Assembly (NCBI RefSeq): GCF_000421545.1
Contig: NZ_ATXF01000011.1
Location: 1 to 64,000, forward strand
Direction of reading: 5' to 3'
From: Agromyces italicus DSM 16388
GTDB lineage: Bacteria; Actinomycetota; Actinomycetes; Actinomycetales; Microbacteriaceae
Length of the DNA: 64,000 nucleotides
Under the pieces are notes generated by a model. It was not told where the DNA came from, did not search any database, and saw only the letters and a program-made list of their open reading frames with translations. Positions 1-7,489 of the stretch are shown piece by piece. Numbering within the stretch: position 1 is the first letter of the stretch; each line of letters opens with the position of its first letter. The position numbers and the translations under genes are program-made.

Positions 1-95
1 CCGGCGGCGGGTCGGTTTCTGGCGGAGGGTCGGGGTCGAACCCCGTGTGCGGGTGCTGTGCGCGCACCCGGCGGCGGGTCGGTTTCTGGCGGAGG
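1..95. repeat. 28-bp direct repeat, two copies, flanking a decayed tRNA end
   Basis: Positions 1-28 and 68-95 are identical over 28 bp, a period of 67 bp. On the minus strand each copy reads the last bases of an acceptor stem, the discriminator G, CCA, and then the same 18 bp of downstream DNA. Only the 68-95 copy belongs to the intact tRNA-Ser. The array may continue to the left of the window. Confidence 0.85.
20..47 (-). pseudogene. Remnant of a tRNA 3' end (T arm, acceptor strand, CCA)
   Basis: Read on the minus strand, this stretch gives a T stem CGGGG/CCCCG, an acceptor strand ACCCTCC, a G discriminator and CCA. The T loop is only five bases (TTCGA) instead of seven, and no 5' half of a tRNA precedes it, so it cannot fold as a tRNA. 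It lies just downstream of tRNA-Ser and shares its CCA and downstream flank. It is probably a diverged partial duplication of that gene. Confidence 0.6.
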
Positions 96-174
96 ATAGG
101 GGATTCGAACCCCTGAGGGCTTTCACCCAACACGCTTTCCAAGCGTGCGCCATAGGCCACTAGGCGAATCCTCC
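87..174 (-). tRNA. tRNA-Ser, anticodon GGA, CCA encoded
   Basis: The minus strand folds into acceptor GGAGGAT/ATCCTCC, anticodon loop CTTGGAAAG (anticodon GGA, reading UCC/UCU), a long class II variable arm (TGGGTGAAAGCCCTC) and T arm AGGGG-TTCGAAT-CCCCT. A discriminator G at 90 is followed by a genomic CCA at 87-89. The long variable arm and the anticodon identify serine. The 5' end lies about 6 nt from the SRP RNA, which is transcribed in the same direction. Confidence 0.96.
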
Positions 175-176
175 AG

Positions 177-270
177 TGACCCCCCACGCACCCGCCAGAG
201 CCCGGTTACCCTTGCTGCGTTTCCGCCCTGGGGGAGTTGGCCTGGATGACGCCACGTGGGGAGCCGCAGG
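177..270 (-). ncRNA. ffs: Signal recognition particle RNA (small bacterial 4.5S type)
   Basis: The minus strand carries the conserved SRP helix 8: CCAGGGCGGAAACGCAGCAAG contains the asymmetric loop with GGAA and AGCA that binds Ffh. The ends pair (CCCCACG near 260 with CGTGGGG near 184), giving the single rod-like hairpin of about 90 nt typical of small bacterial SRP RNA. The RNA guides ribosomes making membrane proteins to FtsY. It sits directly upstream of tRNA-Ser on the same strand. Exact ends are estimated from the terminal pairing. Confidence 0.88.
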
Positions 271-341
271 CAAGTCTACCCGAGCCGAGCCGGGTCGATG
301 AACCAGCCTCCGCACGGGTGGCGGGGCACTACGTTGAGGGA

Positions 342-923
342 ATGTCCCAGACCGACGTCGATGCGGTGTTCGAGCACGTGATGGCCGCCCGGGCTGCCGC
401 GGAGGGGCCGATCGTCGTGGGCATCTCGGGCTTCTGCGGTGCGGGCAAGTCGACGCTCGCGCGGGCCCTCGTGGAGCGCGCCGACGGCATCGTGCGGATT
501 CGAGGCGACGACTTCCTCGACCCGGCTCGTTCACATCGGCGGTCGGGCGATTGGAGCGGCGTCGAGCGCGAGCGCCTCGCCGATGAGGTGCTGCGCCCGT
601 TCCGCGAGGGCCGTGCGAGCGAGTTCCGCCCGTACGACTGGGGTGCGGGACGCCTCGGGGAGCCACGCCCGTTGCCGAGCGCCGAGGTGCTCGTCGTCGA
701 CCTCATCGGGCTCTTCCACCCCGACACGGTCGGGCTGCTCGACGTCCGCATCTGGGTCGACCTCGATCTCGAGACCGCCGCACGGCGCGGCAAGGCGCGC
801 GACGAGGCGCTCGGCCGTCGCCACGATCGGCTCTGGGACGAGGTCTGGGTGCCCAACGAGCGCGACTTCGCCGAACGATTCCGCCCGCGCGATCACGCGC
901 ACCTCATCGTCGACGCGCGCTGA
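342..923 (+). CDS. P-loop nucleoside/nucleotide kinase-like protein (uridine kinase family)
   Basis: This 193-residue cytosolic protein has a Walker A motif GFCGAGKST at residues 30-38. An RGDDFLDP segment follows near residue 55, where uridine kinase-like enzymes hold the substrate-binding Asp residues, and later Arg-rich stretches resemble a lid. It probably phosphorylates a small metabolite; the substrate is not known. The ATG at 342 is chosen because Walker A falls at the usual distance from it. A TACGTT hexamer at 330-335 ends 6 nt before the start, suggesting a leaderless or nearly leaderless mRNA, although GAGGGA just before the ATG could act as a weak ribosome site. The longer frame upstream runs back over the SRP RNA and is rejected. 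Confidence 0.8.
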   Translation: MSQTDVDAVFEHVMAARAAAEGPIVVGISGFCGAGKSTLARALVERADGIVRIRGDDFLDPARSHRRSGDWSGVERERLADEVLRPFREGRASEFRPYDWGAGRLGEPRPLPSAEVLVVDLIGLFHPDTVGLLDVRIWVDLDLETAARRGKARDEALGRRHDRLWDEVWVPNERDFAERFRPRDHAHLIVDAR

Positions 924-938
924 GCCGCGCGCCGGCGC

Positions 939-1025
939 GTGCAGAACTCAGGATGCGGGGCCCGCCACGCCGGCGACCGGGATGCCCTGTGCGGCGTGTC
1001 GCGCGAAGCATCCTGAGTTCTGCAC
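939..1025. repeat. Inverted repeat with 18-bp perfect arms between convergent genes
   Basis: Arms 939-956 and 1008-1025 (GTGCAGAACTCAGGATGC and its reverse complement) are perfect and enclose 51 bp. The element lies between the stop codon at 923 and the convergent epimerase gene ending at 1069. It could act as a bidirectional terminator, or be a small dispersed palindromic element with short terminal inverted repeats. No T-run follows. Confidence 0.7.
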
Positions 1026-1068
1026 ATGCCCGACGGAGGAGTGACGCCGCCGGAGGAGTGCCGCCGCC

Positions 1069-2019
1069 CTACCCGCGCGCGGCCCGCGCCGCGAGATACG
1101 CCTCGAACGCCTCGCGGCTCGTCTTCGCCGGGGTGTAGCCCAGCACCGACTTCAGCCGGTCGTTCGCGAGCACCGGCCGGTACTGCAGGAACCCGACGCG
1201 TTCTGGCCCGTGCACGGTGAGCCGCAGGGCACGCCCGGCGCGCAGCGCGAACGCGAGGAGCCCGGGCGACAGGGTCAGCGTGCGCTTGTCGAGCGCTGCG
1301 GCGATCTCGTGCACGCTCACCTTGCCGTCGCCGGCGACGTTGAACGCCCCGGTCGCCTCGCCGGTCGCGCCCGCCGCGATCGCGCCGACGACGTCATCGA
1401 CCCAGACGAACACGAAGGGGCTGTCGGAGCCGCGGATCGCGAGGATCCGCGGGCCGTCCCAGAGGGCGGTGATCTGATTCGCGACGGTCGGACCGAGAAC
1501 GGTGCCGATGCGCAGCACCACCTGCTCGAGCGCGGGGTGGGCCTCCCGGTAGTCGGCGAGCATCTCCTCGACGAGGCGCTTGTGCCGCGAGTAGCTGAAC
1601 TCCTCGTTGCCGCGGATCGGGTCGCTCTCGACGAGCCACTCGGCGTTGTCTGCGTGATAGCCGTATGCGGCGCCCGACGACGACACGACGATGCGCGAGA
1701 CCCCGTAGGCGACGGCGGCGTCGAGCACGTTGCGGGTGCCCCCGACGTCGACCCGGTACTCGACCTCCTCGTCGAGGGCGCCGGGGTTCACGATCGCGGC
1801 GAGGTGCACGATCGTGTCGATGCGGTGCTCCCGCACGACGTCGGCGACGGCCTGCGCGTCGGTCACGTCGCAGTCGGCGACGATCACCCCGTCGGGCGCG
1901 GTCGCCGGGGAGCGCACGTCGCCAGAGACGACGAGTTCGACGAGCGGATGCCCCGCCAGCACGCGGACCGCGGAGGATCCGAGGAATCCGGAGCCGCCGG
2001 TGACGAGCACGCGCCTCAT
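1069..2019 (-). CDS. NAD(P)-dependent epimerase/dehydratase (extended SDR)
   Basis: The 316-residue protein begins with the Rossmann motif TGGSGFLG (residues 7-14) and has an acidic turn, the LAAIVNPG strand-4 motif and a YSRHK sequence matching the catalytic YxxxK. It is therefore an extended short-chain dehydrogenase acting on a sugar nucleotide, sterol or other alcohol; the substrate is unknown. Its ATG overlaps the stop of the BASS transporter gene by four bases (ATGA). It is the last gene of a three-gene, translationally coupled operon headed by a flavin monooxygenase, which suggests it processes a compound brought in by that transporter and oxidised by the monooxygenase. Confidence 0.85.
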   Translation of the reverse strand: MRRVLVTGGSGFLGSSAVRVLAGHPLVELVVSGDVRSPATAPDGVIVADCDVTDAQAVADVVREHRIDTIVHLAAIVNPGALDEEVEYRVDVGGTRNVLDAAVAYGVSRIVVSSSGAAYGYHADNAEWLVESDPIRGNEEFSYSRHKRLVEEMLADYREAHPALEQVVLRIGTVLGPTVANQITALWDGPRILAIRGSDSPFVFVWVDDVVGAIAAGATGEATGAFNVAGDGKVSVHEIAAALDKRTLTLSPGLLAFALRAGRALRLTVHGPERVGFLQYRPVLANDRLKSVLGYTPAKTSREAFEAYLAARAARG

Positions 2020-2969
2020 GCGGCGGGCTCGCTGCCCGTCGCGACCGCATGCGTCGGCGCTGCGGCATCCGATCGCTTCGCCGAATGCCCGGCCCACAGC
2101 GTCGCGACCGCGAGGCCCGCGATGATGTCCCAGATGCCCCACCAGCCGGCGACGATCGCCATGCCGCCGAGGCCGTCGAAGAAGGCGAAGACGAGACCGA
2201 GACCGAGGCCCGCGTTGCGGATGCCGACCTCGAAGGTGATCGCCTTGCGGTCGCGCACGCCGAGCCCGCCGATGCGGGCGCTCGCGTAGCCGAGGCCGAG
2301 CGCGACGGCGTCGTGCAGGAACACCGCGACGAGCACCACCCCGATGTACGCCATGAAGATCGTCCAATTGCCGACGAGCGCGATGACGATGAACCCGACG
2401 AGGGCGGCGAGGCTGATCCAGCGGGCGTAGGGCTGCACCCGGGCGGCGAAGCGAGGCCATCTCGCGCGGAGCAGGAGCCCCGCGAAGAACGGCAGCCCGA
2501 TGATGAGGAAGATCTCGAGCAGCATCTGCCAGCCGTTGAGGCTCACCGCGCGCACGAGCTCGGACGCGGTCGGGTGGAGGCTTCCCCAGAACACGACGCT
2601 GATCGGCAGCACGAAGATGTAGAGCGCGTTCGCGACCGCCGTCATCGAGACCGAGAGCGCGACATTGCCGCGGGCGCGGTACGTGAGCACCTGCGAGATG
2701 TTGCCCGGTGGGCAGCACGCCACGAGGATCATGCCGAGCGCGATCGATGCCTGCACGTTCAGCAGCAGCGTCAGCCCGAAGGTGACCGCCGGCAGCAGGA
2801 TGATCTGCGCGAGCATTGCGATGATCATGGCCTTCGGGGCGGAGAGCACGGCCCTGAAGTCGCTCGGTGCGGTGTCGAGCGCGATGCCGAACATGATGAA
2901 CCCGAGCACGACGTTCAGCGCGAGCATCGAGCCCGGCGTGAAGTTCAGGACGACGTCGTCGATGTTCAT
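2016..2969 (-). CDS. Bile acid:sodium symporter (BASS) family transporter
   Basis: The 317-residue membrane protein has about nine or ten hydrophobic segments. It shows BASS family landmarks: the CCPPGNISQVLTYRARGN segment near residues 90-107 and a late FEVGIRNAGLGLGL segment. The family carries organic anions such as bile acids, steroids or pantoate with sodium. Both gene boundaries overlap their neighbours by ATGA, so expression is coupled to the monooxygenase upstream and the epimerase downstream. A steroid, terpenoid or other hydrophobic acid is a plausible cargo, inferred only from the neighbours. Confidence 0.88.
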   Translation of the reverse strand: MNIDDVVLNFTPGSMLALNVVLGFIMFGIALDTAPSDFRAVLSAPKAMIIAMLAQIILLPAVTFGLTLLLNVQASIALGMILVACCPPGNISQVLTYRARGNVALSVSMTAVANALYIFVLPISVVFWGSLHPTASELVRAVSLNGWQMLLEIFLIIGLPFFAGLLLRARWPRFAARVQPYARWISLAALVGFIVIALVGNWTIFMAYIGVVLVAVFLHDAVALGLGYASARIGGLGVRDRKAITFEVGIRNAGLGLGLVFAFFDGLGGMAIVAGWWGIWDIIAGLAVATLWAGHSAKRSDAAAPTHAVATGSEPAA

Positions 2970-4360
2970 GCGTGTGCTCCGTCGGTCGAGGGCTCGGGTC
3001 TCGAGACGGGCGCTGCGCGCTCTCCTCGACGAGCGAAGGTTCCGGATGCCTCGGGCAGCGTGCGGCGCAGCCGCTTCACGGTGCGCCGGTAGGCGTCTTT
3101 GTTGACGTAGTACGACATGCGGTCGAGCCCGAGGTAGTCGTATCCGCCGGTGAGGTCGGGCCACGGGGCATCCGCACGTGCCCTGAACCGCGCCGCCTGC
3201 TCGGATGCGCTCGACGTGGCGGCCAGGTACGCGGCGATGAGCTCGGCCTGCTCGGCGCGGCCCTGCCAGCCGATGCCCGAGGCCTCGATCATGCCGAGCA
3301 CGTACAGGCCGTTGAAGCTCGGCGGGAAGATGTTCAGGAACAGCGAGGGCGAGGCCTTCGACCAGTCGAGGTGCTCGCGCGCGACGAACGGGTAGTCGAG
3401 CGTGTAGCCGGTCGCCAGCACGACGCGGTCGTACTCGGCCGAGGAGCCGTCGGCGAAGTGCACGGTGCGCCCGTCGAAGCGGTCGATATCGGGCACGATG
3501 CGGAGGTCGCCCTGGCCGAGGTGGTTCAGCACCATCGTGTTCACGATGGGGTGCGACTCGTAGATCTTGTAGTCGGGCTTCGGGAAGCCGAAGCGCACCG
3601 GGTCGCCGGTGAACGCCTTCAGCACCCGGGCGTCGATGAACTGCTTGATCGGCGCCGGAAGGGGGCGGCCCTGGTTGAGCGTGTCGGAGGGCCTGCCGAA
3701 CAGGTAGCGGGGCACGAAGTAGTAGCCGCGGCGCACCGACAGGTCGACGGATGCCGCGTGGTGCACCGCGTCGACGGCGATGTCGCAGCCCGAATTGCCC
3801 GCGCCGATGATGAGCACCCGCTCGCCGTCGAACACCTTCGCCGACTTGTAGGCGCTCGTGTGCATGAGCTCGCCCGTGAACTCGCCGCGGAACGTCGGGA
3901 CGTTCGGCTCGGCGAGAGTGCCGTTCGCGAGGATCACGGAGGAGTAGTCGCCGGTGATCGTCTCGCCGTCGTCGGTGACCGCGGTGAGCCGCCAGCCGTT
4001 CGCGCCGGGCGTCTCGCCGCCCTCGACCGGCAGTGGCTCGACCGCGGTGACCCGGGTGCCGAAGCGGAAGTGCTCGCGCAGTCCGAACGCGTCGGCGTAG
4101 TCGCGGAAGTAGCCGAGGAGTTCACGGTGACTCGGGTAGTCGGCCGTCGAACGCATCGGGAACTCGGCGAACTCGGTCGTCGTGCGGCTCGAGATGAGGT
4201 GCGCCGACTCGTACATGGTGCTTCGCGGGTTGTCGATGTTCCAGAGGCCGCCGACGTCGGCGCCGGCCTCGAAACCGTGGAAGGGGAGCCCGGCGCGGCT
4301 GAGTGCGCGCGCGCCGGCGAGGCCCGAGGGGCCCGCTCCGATGAGGGCGATGGGGTTCAC
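2966..4360 (-). CDS. Flavin-containing monooxygenase (FMO / Baeyer-Villiger-like)
   Basis: The 464-residue protein has an N-terminal FAD site GAGPSG (residues 7-12), the FMO fingerprint FTGELMHTSAY (FxGxxxHxxxY), a second NADPH site GAGNSG and an LATGY motif before the C-terminal part. It should oxygenate a soft nucleophile or ketone using NADPH and O2. The GTG at 4360 is chosen because it puts the FAD motif at the N-terminus and because a minus-strand TATGCT at 4425-4430 looks like the -10 box, leaving a leader of roughly 55 nt. An in-frame ATG at 4429 would overlap that box. The last 30 or so codons run through a dispersed repeat (2981-3035), so the tail may be an acquired extension. Confidence 0.88.
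   Translation of the reverse strand: MNPIALIGAGPSGLAGARALSRAGLPFHGFEAGADVGGLWNIDNPRSTMYESAHLISSRTTTEFAEFPMRSTADYPSHRELLGYFRDYADAFGLREHFRFGTRVTAVEPLPVEGGETPGANGWRLTAVTDDGETITGDYSSVILANGTLAEPNVPTFRGEFTGELMHTSAYKSAKVFDGERVLIIGAGNSGCDIAVDAVHHAASVDLSVRRGYYFVPRYLFGRPSDTLNQGRPLPAPIKQFIDARVLKAFTGDPVRFGFPKPDYKIYESHPIVNTMVLNHLGQGDLRIVPDIDRFDGRTVHFADGSSAEYDRVVLATGYTLDYPFVAREHLDWSKASPSLFLNIFPPSFNGLYVLGMIEASGIGWQGRAEQAELIAAYLAATSSASEQAARFRARADAPWPDLTGGYDYLGLDRMSYYVNKDAYRRTVKRLRRTLPEASGTFARRGERAAPVSRPEPSTDGAHA
2981..3035. repeat. Fragment of a dispersed GTCGAG/GTCTCGA repeat inside the monooxygenase 3' end
   Basis: GTCGGTCGAG followed by GGTCTCGAGACGGGCGCTGC and CTCCTCGACGAGC strongly resembles the second half of the long inverted repeat at 29882-29964 (GTCTCGATACGGTCGCT then CTACTCGACCGAC). 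Here it is translated as part of the monooxygenase C-terminus. Confidence 0.5.
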
Positions 4361-4604
4361 AGGTGGGTGTCTCTGTTCGGGTCGCGCCGCAGGGGGACGG
4401 CACGGCACGTCGATGTGCCCGATCAGCATAGGCGAATGACGCTCGGGTTCCGACTTCGCCCGAGATCCGGCGTGGTCGCGCTCTCTCGCGTCGCGCACGT
4501 CATCCTCTCGACGGATGGCGCGGTCACGAGGATGGGCCCAGGGTGCCACGACGACGGCACCCGGTGTCGACGACACCCTGAGGCCGCGTTCCTAGCGTGG
4601 AATG

Positions 4605-5405
4605 ATGCCCCATTCGAACGTCTCCCCGTCCACCGCCCGCTGGCTCCGCGGCCCGACCGCGATGGTGTTGCGCCTCGTCGGCCCCGGCCTCGTCCTGCTC
4701 GCGCTCGGCATGATGTGGGCGGCGCGCATCATCTTCGACGGCAACACCTACGTGAGCGGGCTCGGCGCCGCCGGCGAGATCACCTCGACCGCGTTCAACC
4801 TCTCGCTCGGCCTGGTGGCGCTCGGCGGTGCCGCCTCGGCGATCGGGCTCTGGGGGATGCGCAGCGGGCGCGGACTGTTCGGCGCGTGGGCGGTGAGCAC
4901 GAGCCTCATGGGTGCCAGCGCGATGTTCGCCGTCGGTGCGGCGGTGCCCTGCACGACGGGCTGTCCGATCCCGTTCAGCGCCGCCGCCGCCCCGCAGGAC
5001 GCCGTGCACACCATCGCCGCGGTCACCGGGTTCGCCCTTGCGGGCGTGGCGATCGTCCAGACCCTCCGGCTCGGGCGGGCGTACGCGATCCTCGCCGCAC
5101 CGAGCATCCTGCTCGTCATCGCGACCTCGGCCGCCGGCGGCATCCTCTCGCTCGCCGGAGTCGCGACCTCGCTCGGCGGCTGGCTCGAACTCGTCGCGAC
5201 GACGGCGGCGCTGCTCTGGCTCGCCGCCCTGTCGTGGCTGACGCAGCACCGCCTCGTGACGGGCCCGTCGGTTGACCGGAGACTCCCAGAGTCGGCAGCG
5301 CACACGCCGAATAGGCTGGACGGGTGGCGCACAGCATCTACATCTGCTCGGCCGAGGGCAACACCGGCAAGTCCACCGTCGCGCTCGGCACGCTCGACAC
5401 ACTGA
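4605..5405 (+). CDS. DUF998-type integral membrane protein
   Basis: The 266-residue protein has about six hydrophobic helices and a first-loop signature (GLGAAGEITSTAFN) typical of DUF998 membrane proteins, whose function is unknown. The second of two adjacent ATGs (4602, 4605) is preferred because a TAGCGT -10-like hexamer at 4593-4598 lies exactly 6 nt before it, the same leaderless layout seen elsewhere here. The stop codon lies 82 bp inside pta. The last 45 or so residues are polar, low in complexity and unlike the family, so the original stop was probably lost and the frame now reads through the pta promoter into pta. Confidence 0.75.
   Translation: MPHSNVSPSTARWLRGPTAMVLRLVGPGLVLLALGMMWAARIIFDGNTYVSGLGAAGEITSTAFNLSLGLVALGGAASAIGLWGMRSGRGLFGAWAVSTSLMGASAMFAVGAAVPCTTGCPIPFSAAAAPQDAVHTIAAVTGFALAGVAIVQTLRLGRAYAILAAPSILLVIATSAAGGILSLAGVATSLGGWLELVATTAALLWLAALSWLTQHRLVTGPSVDRRLPESAAHTPNRLDGWRTASTSARPRATPASPPSRSARSTH
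5312..5326 (+). promoter_or_regulatory. -10-like hexamer and leaderless start of pta
   Basis: TAGGCT at 5312-5317 is followed after exactly 6 nt by the GTG start of pta at 5324. There is no Shine-Dalgarno sequence in between, so the mRNA probably starts at or next to the GTG. The site lies within the 3' end of the DUF998 frame. Confidence 0.5.
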
Positions 5406-7489
5406 CCCACCGGGCGACCCGCGTCGGCGTCTTCCGGCCGATCGCCCGATCGACTGCCGAGCGCGACTACGTGCTCGAGCTCCTCCTCGCGCACGACGGG
5501 GTGGTGCCGATCGACTACGACGAGGCGATCGGCGTCTCCTACGAGGAGGTGCACGCGAACCCCGACGCGGCGCTCGCGACGATCGTGCGCCGGTTCAAGG
5601 CGATCGAGGGGCGTTGCGACGCGGTCGTGATCATCGGCTCCGACTACACCGACGTCGGAAGCCCGACCGAGCTCGCCTACAACGCCCGCATCGCCGCGAA
5701 CCTGGGCACCCCCGTGCTGCTCGTGCTCGGCGGTCGCGTCGGCGAGGGCCAGGGGCGCGGGCGCAGCGAACACCTCGGAGACACCGAGGCCCGCACCGCC
5801 GATGAGCTCGCGCAGCTCACCGAGCTGGCCGTCGAGGAGCTCGAGCGCGAGCACGCCTCCCTCCTCGGCATCGTCGTCAACCGTGCCGACCCCGAAGAGC
5901 TCGCCGAGATCGTCGGCGCCGTGCGGCGCGCGTCGCTGTCGGAGCACGGCGCCCGCGTGGCTGCGACGTCGGGCGAGGCGACCGCTGCGGTGTGGGCGAT
6001 CCCAGAAGACCAGTTCCTCGTCGCGCCCTCGATGCGCTCGATCATGCACGCCGTCGACGGCGAGCTCTACGCGGGCGACGCCGACCTGCTCGACCGTGAG
6101 GCGCTCGGCGTGGTGATCGCGGCGATGTCGATGGAGAACGTGCTCACCCGCCTCATCGAGGGCTCGGTCGTGATCGTGCCCGGCGACCGCAGCGAGGTGC
6201 TGCTCGGCGTGCTCACCGCGCACTCCTCGGCGACGTTCCCGTCGGTGTCGGGCGTCCTGCTGAACGGCGGGTTCCCGCTCTCCGAGCACGTCGAGCGGCT
6301 CGTCGACGGGCTGAAGGCCGGGCTGCCGATCATCCGCACCGAGCTGTCGAGCTACGAGACGGCGCTCGCGATCACCCACACGCGCGGCCGGCTCGCCGCC
6401 GAGTCGCAGCGCAAGCGCGACACCGCGCTGTCGCTGTTCGAACAGCACGTCGACGGCCAGGCGCTGCTCGATCGGCTCGAGATCGCCCGTCCCGAGGTCG
6501 TCACCCCGCTCATGTTCGAGTACGGCCTGCTCGAGCGGGCGCGCGGCGAGCGCAAGCACATCGTGCTGCCCGAGGGCTACGACGATCGCATTCTGCGCGC
6601 CGCGGCCACGCTGCTCGCGCGCGACGTCGCCGAGCTCACCATCCTCGGCGAGGAGATCGAGATCCGCTCGCGCGCGATCGGACTCGGTCTCGACCTGTCG
6701 CGGGCGACCGTGCTCTCGAACCACGACTTCGTCTATGTCACCCGCTTCGCGGAGGAGTACCAGAAGCGCCGCGCGCACAAGGGCGTCACGCTCGAGCAGG
6801 CGCGCGAGCGCGTGCAGGACGTCTCGTACTTCGGCACCATGATGGTCGAGCTCGGCATGGCCGACGGCATGGTGTCGGGGGCGGCGCACACGACCGCGCA
6901 CACGATCCGCCCCTCCTTCGAGATCATCAAGACGAAGCCGGAGGTCGAGGTGGTCTCGAGCGTGTTCCTGATGGCGCTCGCCGATCGCGTGCTCGTCTAC
7001 GGCGACTGCGCGATCGTGCCCGATCCGACGGCCGAGCAACTCGCCGACATCGCGATCTCGTCGGCGCAGACCGCGGCGCAGTTCGGCATCGAGCCGCGCA
7101 TCGCGATGCTCTCGTACTCGACCGGCGAGTCGGGCTCGGGGGCCGACGTCGACAAGGTGCGGCGGGCGACCGAGCTCGTGCGCGAGCGCGCCCCCGAGCT
7201 CGCGGTCGAGGGGCCGATCCAATACGACGCGGCGGCCGACGCGGCGGTGGCGCGCACGAAACTCCCCGAGTCGGATGTCGCGGGGCGGGCGACGGTCTTC
7301 GTCTTCCCCGATCTCAACACCGGCAACAACACGTACAAGGCGGTTCAGCGTTCGGCGGGAGCCGTCGCGATCGGACCGGTGCTCCAGGGGTTGCGCAAGC
7401 CCATCAACGACCTCTCGCGCGGCGCGCTCGTGCAGGACATCGTGAACACCGTGGCGATCACGGCGATACAGGCGGCGGATGCCTCGTGA
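5324..7489 (+). CDS. pta: Phosphate acetyltransferase, long form
   Basis: The enzyme interconverts acetyl-CoA plus phosphate and acetyl phosphate plus CoA. It is the 721-residue three-domain form: an N-terminal P-loop (AEGNTGKST, near residue 10), a middle DRTGG domain (about 215-330) and a C-terminal PTA catalytic domain (about 395-715). The catalytic domain shows [31 protein letters not shown] and the [16 protein letters not shown] signature. Its stop overlaps the ackA start by four bases (GTGA), so the Pta-AckA overflow and acetate-assimilation pair is co-translated. Confidence 0.97.
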   Translation: MAHSIYICSAEGNTGKSTVALGTLDTLTHRATRVGVFRPIARSTAERDYVLELLLAHDGVVPIDYDEAIGVSYEEVHANPDAALATIVRRFKAIEGRCDAVVIIGSDYTDVGSPTELAYNARIAANLGTPVLLVLGGRVGEGQGRGRSEHLGDTEARTADELAQLTELAVEELEREHASLLGIVVNRADPEELAEIVGAVRRASLSEHGARVAATSGEATAAVWAIPEDQFLVAPSMRSIMHAVDGELYAGDADLLDREALGVVIAAMSMENVLTRLIEGSVVIVPGDRSEVLLGVLTAHSSATFPSVSGVLLNGGFPLSEHVERLVDGLKAGLPIIRTELSSYETALAITHTRGRLAAESQRKRDTALSLFEQHVDGQALLDRLEIARPEVVTPLMFEYGLLERARGERKHIVLPEGYDDRILRAAATLLARDVAELTILGEEIEIRSRAIGLGLDLSRATVLSNHDFVYVTRFAEEYQKRRAHKGVTLEQARERVQDVSYFGTMMVELGMADGMVSGAAHTTAHTIRPSFEIIKTKPEVEVVSSVFLMALADRVLVYGDCAIVPDPTAEQLADIAISSAQTAAQFGIEPRIAMLSYSTGESGSGADVDKVRRATELVRERAPELAVEGPIQYDAAADAAVARTKLPESDVAGRATVFVFPDLNTGNNTYKAVQRSAGAVAIGPVLQGLRKPINDLSRGALVQDIVNTVAITAIQAADAS

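Noticed and set aside
1-95. Prophage or island attachment site at tRNA-Ser
   Set aside because: The two repeats are only 67 bp apart, no integrase is present in the window and the extra copy has a diverged T arm; duplication is simpler, though the left side is not visible.
160-666. 168-residue minus-strand reading frame
   Set aside because: It covers the tRNA-Ser and SRP RNA region and the opposite strand of the kinase; it is Arg/Pro-rich with no domain.
439-1044. Plus-strand frame ending in a Cys-rich CAACRAKHPEFCTC stretch
   Set aside because: Most of it is an out-of-frame shadow of the P-loop kinase, and the Cys-rich end is just the translation of the 939-1025 inverted repeat.
2972-5275. 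767-residue plus-strand frame opposite the monooxygenase
   Set aside because: It spans two well-supported genes on either side and the promoter between them; no domain could be recognised.
4748-7222. 824-residue minus-strand reading frame opposite pta
   Set aside because: It is a shadow of pta caused by high GC; composition is Arg/Asp/Glu repeats without motifs, and pta is unmistakable.
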